DNA of 64,000 nucleotides from JAUWTJ01 sp965603015 (lineage in GTDB: Bacteria > Pseudomonadota > Alphaproteobacteria > M2410), in the NCBI GenBank assembly GCA_965603015.1, contig CBFDBJ010000007.1:12822-76821 (forward strand). The letters are read 5' to 3'. Below are positions 54,515 to 62,860 of the stretch, piece by piece. A program made the translations under genes and the position numbers. The notes beneath the pieces are model-generated. The model was not told the DNA's origin. It made no database searches and saw only the letters and a program-made list of their open reading frames with translations. Numbering within the stretch: position 1 is the first letter of the stretch; each line of letters begins with the position of its first letter.

Positions 54515-55156
54515 TCAGGCGGCCCTGTTATCCCGCCAGGCATGATAGATGGAGGTTACGTCGGCGCGCCAGGCGGGAGACATGATGGTTATACCCATGG
54601 CTTCGAGATTGGTGAGGGCGGTAAAGGCAAGGGCGACGCGCAGGGGCCAGAGGGACCAATCGGTGAACAGGCCAATAGCCCCGATCATGATAAGAAACCA
54701 TCCGGTCTTGGCGGCGCGGGTGTGATAGCTTGGCCAGCGCCCAAACTTCCAGAAACCCGCGGCGGTGGAAATCAGGTAGGTGGCAAGGGGCGGCACGAAC
54801 CAGGCGATTTCGGCCTGTAGTGTCTCACCGTACAGCATCACGGCCCCGACCAGGAGTGCCGCATAAAGCGCTGCGTCAGCCCAGCTATCCAGTCGCGCCC
54901 CGATCACCGAGCGTTGGTTAAGCAGGATGGCAAGTTTGCCATCGACCCAGTCGGACATGGCGAGCAACACAAAGATCCAGAGGAACAGATCGTTCAGGTC
55001 CAACCAGGCGATCCAGACAAGGACGAAGGAACCGACGAGGCGAATGGCGCAGATGATATTGGGTATGGTGAGCCATCGATCGGAAATATAGGGACCGTCC
55101 GGTTGGTCAGGTGCCGGATGGATTTTAGATTTCTGATCGGGAGGCAAATTTGTCAT
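54515..55156 (-). CDS. CDP-alcohol phosphatidyltransferase family protein
   Basis: 213 residues from ATG 55156, which overlaps the stop of the cdsA-like gene (ATGA). About six membrane segments. The family motif D-x2-D-G-x2-A-R-x8-G-x3-D-x3-D is present with exact spacing: SDWVDGKLAI, eight residues, then GARLDSWAD. But the Arg is replaced by Ile. All four Asp are kept. It would move a phospho-alcohol onto CDP-diacylglycerol or onto a related lipid. The most similar characterised group is not clear; phosphatidylglycerophosphate-synthase-like is the default. Last gene of a four-gene operon. Confidence 0.85.
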   Translation of the reverse strand: MTNLPPDQKSKIHPAPDQPDGPYISDRWLTIPNIICAIRLVGSFVLVWIAWLDLNDLFLWIFVLLAMSDWVDGKLAILLNQRSVIGARLDSWADAALYAALLVGAVMLYGETLQAEIAWFVPPLATYLISTAAGFWKFGRWPSYHTRAAKTGWFLIMIGAIGLFTDWSLWPLRVALAFTALTNLEAMGITIMSPAWRADVTSIYHAWRDNRAA

Positions 55157-56142
55157 GCCATCCACCAGATCAAGAAATAGACAAACACCGGGGCGGTCAT
55201 GGTGAGACTGTCGACACGGTCGATGACACCGCCGATACCGGGCAGCAGGTTGCTCGAGTCCTTGACCCCTGAATCCCGTTTGATGGCCGACATATTGATG
55301 TCTCCGAAGAAACCGGCAAACGAAATGAGGATCGCTACCAGAATCGGAGCCACGAAGGGACGCAGCGCTTCGGGCACTCCGAACGGTCCGGCTTGCTCAC
55401 CCAGAGTGGTGAGAAAGGGTGCGATAAGGGGGGCAAGGACAACGATGACCAGCATTCCTCCAAAGAAGCCCTCCCAGGTTTTGTTGGGCGATATGGTGGG
55501 TATGATCAGGTGTCGTTTGTGAGCCCCGAACAGTCGGCCGACGATTGCCTGGAAGATATCATCGGTTTCAGTGAGGATAACAAGGAACAAGAACCAGCCG
55601 CCAGGACCAAGCGGTCCGGCAGAAGAGGCAGGAAGGATCGTCAAATACGCGGCGTGAGAGACCCCATAGCCGAGAAACAGCATGCCCCATAGCAAGCCTC
55701 CCGCTGATCTGATGTAGCCTCGTGGTTCGTCCTTGATAAGCAGTAACACGGCGAGGGCGATGAGCCCGCCGACGGGCAAGAACACCAAAAACAGTGAAAT
55801 TGATCCCAGCAGGATAGCCGCGTAGTTGATGACGATGAGCCCATAACCGGCACGAATGGCGAGGCGGTCCTCGCTGCGGGCGCCCATCATCCTGGTGATC
55901 TCGAACCATGCCAAACAGCTGGCTACGGCCAGCAGCAGGCATATTCCAAGCCGACCGGCAAGCAGTGCTGCACTGACGAAGATGGCGAGCATCCACCAGG
56001 TGCGCAAGCTGGCGAAACGTTGGCGCCGTTTTTTTTCTTCGGCACCGCGCAGCGCGATGAAGCGACTGATCGATCCTGCAACGAGGCTGGCGAAGAGCGC
56101 AAAGATGACCCAGTAGAGGGCAGGCTCAGGAGCGGTGAACAT
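55153..56142 (-). CDS. cdsA: Phosphatidate cytidylyltransferase-like protein
   Basis: 329 residues from ATG 56142, which has a GGAGAG ribosome site and overlaps the previous gene by 17 bases; longer starts add a charged leader. About eight membrane segments. The C-terminal CdsA signature is there: SAIKRDSGVKDSSNLLPG then GGVIDRVDSL. Normally the turn reads PGHGG; here it is PGIGG, so the conserved His is Ile. It would make CDP-diacylglycerol from phosphatidate and CTP. Directly followed by the CDP-alcohol transferase gene. Confidence 0.87.
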   Translation of the reverse strand: MFTAPEPALYWVIFALFASLVAGSISRFIALRGAEEKKRRQRFASLRTWWMLAIFVSAALLAGRLGICLLLAVASCLAWFEITRMMGARSEDRLAIRAGYGLIVINYAAILLGSISLFLVFLPVGGLIALAVLLLIKDEPRGYIRSAGGLLWGMLFLGYGVSHAAYLTILPASSAGPLGPGGWFLFLVILTETDDIFQAIVGRLFGAHKRHLIIPTISPNKTWEGFFGGMLVIVVLAPLIAPFLTTLGEQAGPFGVPEALRPFVAPILVAILISFAGFFGDINMSAIKRDSGVKDSSNLLPGIGGVIDRVDSLTMTAPVFVYFLIWWMA

Positions 56143-56896
56143 ATGTCTCTCCGTTGTGGTCATGACTGATCGCGTCGTGGATCTCTTCCCTGGTCCCCTG
56201 GATTCCAAATCGACCGACAAGCCAGCGCACCAGGAACGGCAAGCAAGCGAAGACCACCAGGGCGACCATCAGCGGGAAGTCGATGAATGTGCCCGGACCC
56301 CCGTCGGCCAGTTCGCGCAGTGTGGGCAGGCGAACTCCCAAAAAGACCCAGATCGCGTTAGCAGGCAACAATCCTATGACGGTCGTCCAGAAAAAAGTCC
56401 AGGTTGGAACGCGGCTTGCGCCACTGACAGGATTGACGATGGAAAATGGCGCATGCAGTAATCGCAGGGTGACAAGGTAGAAGGCGCCTTCTTTTTCCAG
56501 ATGCCTGTTCATCACAGCGAGGAAGTCGGTGTAGCGGTGCTCGATGCTTTCCTGGATAAGATAGCGGCTGAGGTAGAAAATCGCCATCGCCGCGATTGTG
56601 AGACCCACCGTGACAATCGTCACGGCCTGCCAGAAACCGAACAGCCAGCCGTAAAGGATGGCCTTGCCGCCGGTTCCCGGCACCAGCGCCACGACCGTGT
56701 AAATGCTGAAGCCAATGACGAAGGATCGCCAGGGATGGGCAACAATGGCCGCGCGAATCTGATTTTCCCGTTCAGCCAGTTCGTCGAGCGAGAAATATGC
56801 GTTCACATACCAGGCCAGTGTCACCAGCAGAATAGCGGCAACCCCGAAGACAATCAGCTTGCGTTTGTTTCGTCCCGGTGAGGCTTGAATATTCAT
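56126..56896 (-). CDS. VTT-domain (TVP38/TMEM64, DedA-like) membrane protein
   Basis: 256 residues, about six membrane segments. The VTT core is ALVPGTGGKAILYGWLFGFW (about 70-89) followed by LSRYLIQESIEHRY and the LLHAPFSIVNPVSGASRVP re-entrant motif (about 145-163). This protein class includes proteins that move or scramble lipids. Its start overlaps the stop of the upstream metallophosphoesterase gene by 4 bases and its 3' end overlaps the cdsA-like gene. Its placement between a phosphoesterase and CdsA suggests a role in membrane phospholipid traffic or synthesis, by inference. Confidence 0.88.
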   Translation of the reverse strand: MNIQASPGRNKRKLIVFGVAAILLVTLAWYVNAYFSLDELAERENQIRAAIVAHPWRSFVIGFSIYTVVALVPGTGGKAILYGWLFGFWQAVTIVTVGLTIAAMAIFYLSRYLIQESIEHRYTDFLAVMNRHLEKEGAFYLVTLRLLHAPFSIVNPVSGASRVPTWTFFWTTVIGLLPANAIWVFLGVRLPTLRELADGGPGTFIDFPLMVALVVFACLPFLVRWLVGRFGIQGTREEIHDAISHDHNGETYVHRS

Positions 56897-57747
56897 GGCA
56901 GCGAAGCCCCTGAACCGGCATCGAAAGGACGGCCCTGGCGGGGAAAGACGTGCTTGCCTATCGCCGCGAACTCACCTGCTTCCTCGAAATACAGGTAATG
57001 GGTCACAGCGAGGGTGTCTGTGCCCGCCTCGATCAGGTTGAAAGTATTTTCCTCACGTTCGCGCCCCTTGCCCCGGCTTGACGTGGTTGTTCCACACTGC
57101 ACGATGATGACCCCGCGCTCACGATCATGTCCCGGGAAGAAGTCCAGAGAGTTTCCGATATAGGATCGGTGCAGGTGTCCGCCCAGGATCATCTCAACCT
57201 TTTGCTCAACGAAGCAATCGATGGCACGCCGCGACTGGGGCATTGCGATATCGAAGACCTTGTCGTGGCCAGGCGCGAAGTGATGGTGGGCGACGACGAT
57301 GCGTATCATGTCCTCGGGCACTGCCGCAAACACCGCTTCACAATGGCGCAGCTGATGAAGGTGCAGCCGGCCGTTGGAGATGGCGCTGCGCGGCGCGGTG
57401 GAATCAATACCGGCCAGCACGACATTGCCGACCTGCAGGACCGGGTTCAGATCCGGGTGAATGATTTCGCGATAGAGAGCCAGCGGTTTGAACAGGCGCT
57501 CCCGGATTCGGTAGAGCGGCACATCATGGTTGCCGGGGATCACCAGCAGGGGAATGTCGGGCAGGCGATCAAAGAATTGCCTGCACGCCTCGAACTCCCG
57601 TCGCTTGGCCCGCTGGGTCAGATCGCCACTCGCCACGATGGCATCGGGGGCCAGCGACGGGATGGTTTGCAACAAGGCCTCAGCCACAGCCGGTACGAAG
57701 GGCGGTCCAAAATGCAAATCAGATATGTGCAGAATTTTGGTGGACAT
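56893..57747 (-). CDS. Calcineurin-like metallophosphoesterase
   Basis: 284 residues with the complete two-metal motif set: HISDLHFG (6-13), ASGDLTQ (about 39-45), IPGNHDVP (about 69-76), VAHHHFAPGHD (about 150-160) and GGHLHRS (about 194-200). No signal peptide, so cytoplasmic. The family includes phosphodiesterases and lipid-phosphate pyrophosphatases of the LpxH kind, though this protein is not LpxH by length or motif. First gene of the operon phosphoesterase, VTT, cdsA-like, CDP-alcohol transferase; all gene borders overlap by 4 to 17 bases. Confidence 0.9.
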   Translation of the reverse strand: MSTKILHISDLHFGPPFVPAVAEALLQTIPSLAPDAIVASGDLTQRAKRREFEACRQFFDRLPDIPLLVIPGNHDVPLYRIRERLFKPLALYREIIHPDLNPVLQVGNVVLAGIDSTAPRSAISNGRLHLHQLRHCEAVFAAVPEDMIRIVVAHHHFAPGHDKVFDIAMPQSRRAIDCFVEQKVEMILGGHLHRSYIGNSLDFFPGHDRERGVIIVQCGTTTSSRGKGREREENTFNLIEAGTDTLAVTHYLYFEEAGEFAAIGKHVFPRQGRPFDAGSGASLP

Positions 57748-57900
57748 TGCGGTTTAGTCCATGAGTTCTGGTTCTCAACACATAGGGATTTTGGGCTTTG
57801 GGTTCAATCGCCAAGATTCAGACCGGTTGGCTCCATGGAAAAGGAGACCAGGGTGATTTGAACCTGCGGTGCATCCTGTTGTTTTTATTAAGCGCAGAAC

Positions 57901-58626
57901 CTAGCTCAGCAATCTGCCGCCATCGACATCCACCGTTGTGCCGGTGACAAAGCCGTTTTGCATGACGAAGATGAGGCCGGCGGCGACTTCTTCTGATGTC
58001 CCTGCCCGCTTGATGAGGTGGCCCTGGGTCATTTTGGAGAGGATGTCTTGCTTGCCCTCGCCCATCCAGTCGAACATGGCGGTGTCAATCGTGCCCGGGG
58101 AAACGACGTTGACGCGGATCGGCGCCAGCTCAAAGGCCAGGCAGCGCACCATGGCTTCGACCGAGGCGCCGACGCAGGTGAGCGCCGATGTGGCAGGCGC
58201 AACCTTGCGCGCCGGGGATCCGCTGACAACGGTGATGGCGCCGTCTGCCGCCATGAACGGCGCGCCGGTGCGCACGACCTTGGCGTAACCCCAGAGCTTG
58301 TCGTAGGCCGCCTTGAACTCATCCTCGGTCTGATCAAGAAACGGTTTCAAGGTTCGGTCGCCGCCGACCGCGGCGGAGACGAGATGATCGATGGTGCCGG
58401 CTTCCTTGAAGATGGCCTCCATGCTGGCGGCATCGTGGGTGTCGGCCTGGCAGATCTTGAAGGCGCCGTCGGCAACCCGTCTTGCGCTTTCAATATGGGC
58501 CTCGCTGCGGCCGGCGGCCCAGACCTTTGCGCCCTGTTCAGCGGCGATAACAGCTGTTGCCAGGCCAATGCCTGCGGTGCCGCCGATGATGACGACGTTC
58601 TTGCCTTTAAGATTATTGCTGGTCAC
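57901..58626 (-). CDS. SDR-fold protein lacking the catalytic Tyr-x3-Lys
   Basis: 241 residues. The cofactor motif IGGTAGIG (about 14-21) is present and AAGRSEAHIES follows beta-2, so NADP binding is possible. Where active SDRs have Tyr-x3-Lys before the helix, this protein reads SALTCVGASVEAMV: the expected Tyr is Leu and the Lys is Gly. The upstream Ser is kept (VSGSPARK). The C-terminal FVTGTTVDVDGGRLLS is normal SDR. The protein is thus probably not a standard dehydrogenase, or uses other residues. Close homologues often called SDR oxidoreductases do show this change. Confidence 0.85.
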   Translation of the reverse strand: MTSNNLKGKNVVIIGGTAGIGLATAVIAAEQGAKVWAAGRSEAHIESARRVADGAFKICQADTHDAASMEAIFKEAGTIDHLVSAAVGGDRTLKPFLDQTEDEFKAAYDKLWGYAKVVRTGAPFMAADGAITVVSGSPARKVAPATSALTCVGASVEAMVRCLAFELAPIRVNVVSPGTIDTAMFDWMGEGKQDILSKMTQGHLIKRAGTSEEVAAGLIFVMQNGFVTGTTVDVDGGRLLS

Positions 58627-58800
58627 GGGGGTCTTCCTCCATCAGGTTGCTGCGCCCTTCTGTGGTGCGCTTCTTGCGCCAAGTCTCGCAGATGCCCGGC
58701 GCGCAGGCAATGGCCTTGAACTGTGGCCTTGAGCTGTGGACGGGGGCGGAAAATCAGCTAGACTGCGCGGCAAAAGAACAAACGGAGCGGAGGAACCCCC

Positions 58801-59802
58801 ATGTCGAAGCATACCAAGAAGATCGCCGTCACCCTGCCAGCAGGCCCGCACTGGAAGGACACCCTCGAGCGGGTGCAATGGGCCGAGGCCAACGGTATCC
58901 CTGATGCCTGGGGCAGCGAGGCCATCGCGCCGGACGCCCTGACCATTGCAGCAGCGCTTGGCGCTCTGACGCAAAACATTCGCCTTGGTATTGCTATTTG
59001 CAGTGTCTATGCGCGCACACCGGCGGCCTTTGCGGCAACGGCCAATGCGATTGAACAGATTGCGCCGGGCCGCTTCGTGCTCGGGCTGGGCTCTTCAAGC
59101 CCGGGCATGGTGGAAGGCTGGCACGGCCAGAAGTTTGAAAAGCCGCTCAGCCGCGTCAGGGAAACCACGCTGGCGATCCGCTCCATGCTGGCCGGGGAAA
59201 AATCCAATGTCGACGGCGCAACGATCCGGAGCCAGGGTTACCGGCAGTTCCCGATGGAAAGCCCGCCGCCGATCTATCTTGCAGCGCTGCGCTCCAAGAT
59301 GATTGAGACAGCAGCCGAGACCGGCGACGGGGTGATCTTCAATCTGTGGCCCAAAAGCGCCCTGCCGAAAATGATGAGCCATGTGAAGATCGGCGCGGAA
59401 CGGGCGGGCAAGTCCGCCGACGATGTCGAGATCGTCAACCGCGCCATGGTGCTGGTCACCGACGATAAGGCCGCTGGCCGTGACCGCTTCCGGGCCAGCT
59501 TTGCCCCCTATTATGCAACGCCGGTCTACAATGCGTTCCTTGCCTGGGCCGGATTTGAGGATGCGGCGGCGACTATTCGTGAAGGCTGGGCGGAGAAGGA
59601 TCGCAAGAAAACCGGCGCGGCGCTGACCGACGCGCTGATCGACGAGATCGCCATTATCGGCAGCGCCGGGGAAGTTCAGGAGCGGATCCGGGAGGATGCG
59701 GCAGGCGGAATTGACACCCATATCATCGCGCCGCAATCCGCCGACCCTGCGGAAACCCAAGCCACGTTTGATGCCTTTAAAGGCGATGCGTTTTCGTTCT
59801 AG
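58801..59802 (+). CDS. LLM-class oxidoreductase, F420-dependent type
   Basis: 333 residues, luciferase-like barrel. Landmarks are VQWAEANGIPDAWGSEAIAP (about 25-44), LGALTQNIRLGIAICSVYAR (split) and FVLGLGSSSPGMVEGWHG (about 97-114), then GDGVIFNL. The pattern fits F420-dependent LLM enzymes, though FMN use is possible. A strong GGAGG ribosome site precedes the ATG. Its stop overlaps the convergent msrA stop. Second LLM protein in the window; the two are not close copies. Confidence 0.85.
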   Translation: MSKHTKKIAVTLPAGPHWKDTLERVQWAEANGIPDAWGSEAIAPDALTIAAALGALTQNIRLGIAICSVYARTPAAFAATANAIEQIAPGRFVLGLGSSSPGMVEGWHGQKFEKPLSRVRETTLAIRSMLAGEKSNVDGATIRSQGYRQFPMESPPPIYLAALRSKMIETAAETGDGVIFNLWPKSALPKMMSHVKIGAERAGKSADDVEIVNRAMVLVTDDKAAGRDRFRASFAPYYATPVYNAFLAWAGFEDAAATIREGWAEKDRKKTGAALTDALIDEIAIIGSAGEVQERIREDAAGGIDTHIIAPQSADPAETQATFDAFKGDAFSF

Positions 59803-60341
59803 GCTGCGGATTCATCCTTGCGCGGCAGCTTCCAGTTTGGGCGGACGAAGTGGCAGGTGTAGCCTTCCGGGATGCGTTCGAGATAATCCTGATGTTCCCA
59901 CTCGGCTTCCCAAAACTCGCCGACGGGTTCGACCTGCGTCACCACAAGGCCTGGCCACAGGCCCGAGGCGTTGACGTCGCTGATGGTGCCCAGCGCTTCT
60001 CGCCTTTGTTCGTCCGAGATGTAGTAGATCGCGGAGCGATAGGACGGCCCCATGTCATTACCCTGACGATTGGCGGTCGTCGGGTCATGGATCTGAAAAA
60101 AGAACTCGAGGATGTCCCGGTAGCTTGTCAGCGCCTTGTCGAACATGATTTCGATAGCCTCGGCGTGGGCACCGTGATTTTCATAGGTCGCATTGGGGAT
60201 ATCGCCGCCGGAATATCCGACGCGGGTCGCAAGCACGCCCGGCATGCGGCGAATTAAATCCTGCATGCCCCAAAAGCATCCACCGGCCAGAACCGCGCGT
60301 TCCACTGATCGTCCCGGCGAAGTTCCCGATGATTGCGTCAT
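59799..60341 (-). CDS. msrA: Peptide-methionine (S)-S-oxide reductase
   Basis: 180 residues. The active-site Cys22 is in AGGCFWGMQDL, followed by the diagnostic GVLATRVGYSGGDIPNATYE block (about 35-54) and the FFQIHDPTTANRQGND segment. It reduces methionine-S-sulfoxide in proteins. The C-terminal part keeps no second resolving Cys that I can see, so recycling may use another Cys or a direct thioredoxin reaction. The start at 60341 has a weak ribosome site. Confidence 0.95.
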   Translation of the reverse strand: MTQSSGTSPGRSVERAVLAGGCFWGMQDLIRRMPGVLATRVGYSGGDIPNATYENHGAHAEAIEIMFDKALTSYRDILEFFFQIHDPTTANRQGNDMGPSYRSAIYYISDEQRREALGTISDVNASGLWPGLVVTQVEPVGEFWEAEWEHQDYLERIPEGYTCHFVRPNWKLPRKDESAA

Positions 60342-60409
60342 AAGCTATGGACTCCCCTTGTTTAGAAACCTTCCAGGGAGAGCTAGCATATTTCTCCGCG
60401 CCTGTCTCG

Positions 60410-61183
60410 TCACGACCACATGTTGCCGCCGCCGCAGACCGTCAGCGCCTGACCGGTCATATAGGAACTTGCGCCCGAGGCGAGGTAGACGGCGATGCCC
60501 TTGAAATCTTCGGGCTCACCGAGGCGGCGCAGGGGATATTGTTCCGAGGCGCGCTTTTCGGCTTCGGGATTATCCCACAGCGCCTTGGCGAAATCGGTTT
60601 TGACCAGGCCGGGGCAGATCGCATTGACGCGAATACCATGGGGGCCGAGCTCGGCGGCGAGGTTTCGCACCAGGGCGATGTCGGCCAGCTTGGAAATATT
60701 GTAGGTGCCGAGCACCGTTGAGGGACCGAAGGCGCCGACGCTGGCGGTGATCATCATCGAGCCCGCGCCCTTTTCGATCATGTCGGGGGCCACCATCTGG
60801 CACAGCCAGTGGTTCGACTTGACGTTTGAACTCATGATCTTGTCAAAGGCGGAATCCGGAATTTCGGACATCGGGCCGTAAAACGGATTGACGCCGGCAT
60901 TGCCGACCAGAATATCGATGGTGCCGACTTCGGCGTGCGTCTGATCGACGAGGGCCTGAAGCTGTTCCTTGTAGCCGATATTGCAGGCGATCGCGGTCGC
61001 CGTCCCGGCGCCATGGGCGGCGTTGATTTCGGCGGCAACGGCGTCGCACTGATCCTGCTTGCGGCTGGATATCACGACGCGGGCGCCATGCTCGGCAAGG
61101 CCCTCGGCCATCGCCTTGCCCATACCCTTCGACGCGCCGGTCAAAAGCGCCACTTTGCCTTCAAGATTGAATAGTCCAGCCAT
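60410..61183 (-). CDS. Short-chain dehydrogenase/reductase
   Basis: 257 residues from ATG 61183, with a GGGAGAA ribosome site 7 bases upstream. Motifs are TGASKGMG (about 14-21), GNAGVN and Tyr-x3-Lys in TYNISKLADI, with C-terminal MTGQALTVCGGGNMWS. Thus a complete catalytic SDR, unlike the one at 57901. The Ser after beta-2 (VISSRKQDQC) suggests NADP. It is 68 bases from msrA on the same strand. Confidence 0.9.
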   Translation of the reverse strand: MAGLFNLEGKVALLTGASKGMGKAMAEGLAEHGARVVISSRKQDQCDAVAAEINAAHGAGTATAIACNIGYKEQLQALVDQTHAEVGTIDILVGNAGVNPFYGPMSEIPDSAFDKIMSSNVKSNHWLCQMVAPDMIEKGAGSMMITASVGAFGPSTVLGTYNISKLADIALVRNLAAELGPHGIRVNAICPGLVKTDFAKALWDNPEAEKRASEQYPLRRLGEPEDFKGIAVYLASGASSYMTGQALTVCGGGNMWS

Positions 61184-61478
61184 TTTGAGTTCTCCCTGAT
61201 TTTTGTGTTTTGCCGATGTTAATGCGGAATGGGGCTGGCGGGTAGGAAAAAGGGGTTTCAATGGGTGAGGCGAAAAGAGCTGGGCCGACTGGCAGAGCGC
61301 GGGTCGGCACCGAGGAGGCGCGGCAGAGATCTACGTCACCTATGAAAAACCCGAATTTGCGCGAAGACCCTCCACCAATGGAAGTTTGACAGCGAAGGTG
61401 TTGCCAAGGATCCAATAGCCAGTGATCTTGGTATTGGCCTCCCGCCTTTTGACTCTCCGGAGGGAGTAGGATGCCCAC

Positions 61479-61901
61479 TTAGCTATCGATAAGTTTCTCG
61501 GCGAAATGTTTGTTTGTTCTGAGCCGCCGAGACATGATCCTGATATTGATCAGTAACCCCTCAAGGTCAGCCAAGTTCATTGAAGCGAAGTCTGGGTCCA
61601 AATCATTAAAACCCTGCTCGGTTTCTCTAATTGTTTCGAAGCTGCTTCGAATTCTATCTCGTTGGCGGTTAAAAGTTGAACCATCCACTGTCCCCAGTGT
61701 GATCGCCTGGCTTCGGTGGGTATTCAAAGTCTCGACCTCTGCCACAGCCAGAACAGAAAACTCATTTGCCAGAACCGCGTGCTCTGTTTTGACATCCAGG
61801 CGCAGGTCCAGGGATTTCATTTTAGAAACCTTGCGATGGCTCAGAATTCCGATCATAGCACCTGCACTGCCAGTGATCATACCAATCACACCGGCCCACA
61901 T
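61479..61901 (-). CDS. Hypothetical membrane-anchored protein
   Basis: 140 residues with an N-terminal hydrophobic segment (about 2-20, AGVIGMITGSAGAMIGIL) and a helical, charged cytoplasmic or periplasmic part rich in Leu, Arg and Glu (for example RRLRTNKHFAEKL near the end). I do not recognise a family. The upstream ribosome site is weak. It lies in the AT-richer stretch before hicAB, so it may be of foreign origin. Confidence 0.55.
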   Translation of the reverse strand: MWAGVIGMITGSAGAMIGILSHRKVSKMKSLDLRLDVKTEHAVLANEFSVLAVAEVETLNTHRSQAITLGTVDGSTFNRQRDRIRSSFETIRETEQGFNDLDPDFASMNLADLEGLLINIRIMSRRLRTNKHFAEKLIDS

Positions 61902-62025
61902 CCCGATATCGCTGGTCCAGTGTGGATCTGTCCTATTTCCCCTCTAATACTCATTGCGGTGGAAACCCCAAAGCCAGCAACTCTTTGAGTTCTTTCTTCT
62001 TGCGCCAATCTCGTAATCTCAACAA

Positions 62026-62532
62026 TCAACCAGCAGCAGATGCTCTCTTGGGGGAAGTTCCACCCTTCGACTTTCGAGGTTTGCCTTGAAGTGCTGTTCC
62101 GGCGGCCACAAAGGTCATGGCAGGCATGAAGCCAACCTTTCCCAAGGCAGTTGTCATGGTCCCCATGTGCGTTGCAGAACGAGGCTCCAATATGCGACGA
62201 ACTTCTCTTGGATCTTTCCCAAGAGCTCGTGCGAGTGCCGACTTTGTGACCTTGTGTTCCTTCATGCCTCTGGCCAGCATGACCTTAGCTGCCAATAGAG
62301 GCGACACGGGTACTAAACACTCGCTGCCGCGAAGATTGGAAGGCTCCGGGACTTCCTCACCATCCTCAACCAGACCCGCTATGGCTTCATCGATACAATC
62401 TCGGGCCATGAACATAGGGTCCTCGTCTCCGTATGCACCGGTCAGGGCGTGGGCAAGGTCGCGGAATGAGATCATCACTCCGTCTCCATCCTTTGTAAAT
62501 TTGGCAGGATAGGCCATTGGCGTTATTGACAT
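62026..62532 (-). CDS. hicB: HicB-like antitoxin
   Basis: 168 residues from ATG 62532; earlier starts overlap hicA. The N-terminal part has the HicB fold pattern: PAKFTKDGDGVMISFRDLAH (about 8-27), then DPMFMARDCIDEAIAGLVE. A helix-turn-helix follows (VTKSALARALGKDPREVRRI, about 108-127). A basic Pro/Lys/Ser tail ends the protein. It binds and neutralises HicA and, through the helix-turn-helix, represses the operon. Located 59 bases after hicA, the toxin-first order typical of hicAB. Confidence 0.9.
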   Translation of the reverse strand: MSITPMAYPAKFTKDGDGVMISFRDLAHALTGAYGDEDPMFMARDCIDEAIAGLVEDGEEVPEPSNLRGSECLVPVSPLLAAKVMLARGMKEHKVTKSALARALGKDPREVRRILEPRSATHMGTMTTALGKVGFMPAMTFVAAGTALQGKPRKSKGGTSPKRASAAG

Positions 62533-62591
62533 AATTTTCCCTTTGTTTTGACACTTCGTCCCCGTTTTGAGTGTGGGGCGCACTGTCTCTC

Positions 62592-62798
62592 CTACAAATC
62601 CTCCGCATCGATATCGATTTGCTTGCACATGCCTTTGAGAAGACCTTTTTTGATCTCTCCATGTTTGACGGTGGTTTTCTTCTTTCCGAAGTAAACGGTT
62701 TTGTGCGAACCCTTACCCTTGTGAGTGATGACATCAAAGTCAACACCCTTGGATTTTGCCAACTTCCGCAGCTTTCTAATGAATTCGTCACCGTTCAT
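62592..62798 (-). CDS. hicA: HicA-like mRNA interferase toxin
   Basis: 68 residues, the usual HicA size. The double-stranded-RNA-binding-like fold ends in the catalytic KGKGSHKTVYFG block with His32, and the family's C-terminal KKTTVKHGEIKKGLLKGMCK. HicA cleaves mRNA and stops growth until HicB returns. The ATG at 62798 lies only 6 bases after a -10 box and lacks a Shine-Dalgarno site, so translation may be leaderless. Confidence 0.92.
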   Translation of the reverse strand: MNGDEFIRKLRKLAKSKGVDFDVITHKGKGSHKTVYFGKKKTTVKHGEIKKGLLKGMCKQIDIDAEDL

Positions 62799-62799
62799 G

Positions 62800-62860
62800 G
62801 TCTCAATATAGGACTTATATGTCCTGGTATCAAGTTAATATTAGGACAAATATGTCCTAA
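62800..62860 (-). promoter_or_regulatory. hicAB promoter with two operators
   Basis: Minus strand: TTGATA at 62833-62828, a 17-base spacer, and TATATT at 62810-62805. Operator 1 (AGGAC-TTATAT-GTCCT, 62810-62825) fills the spacer. Operator 2 (TTAGGAC-AAATAT-GTCCTAA, 62841-62860) lies just upstream of the -35 box. Their centres are 33 bases apart, about three helical turns, so HicB dimers could sit on one face. Predicted transcription start falls at or next to the hicA ATG. Confidence 0.82.

Noticed and set aside
61161..61478. A 105-codon minus-strand open frame
   Set aside because: It overlaps the start of the SDR gene at 61183, lacks a ribosome site and has an unstructured composition.
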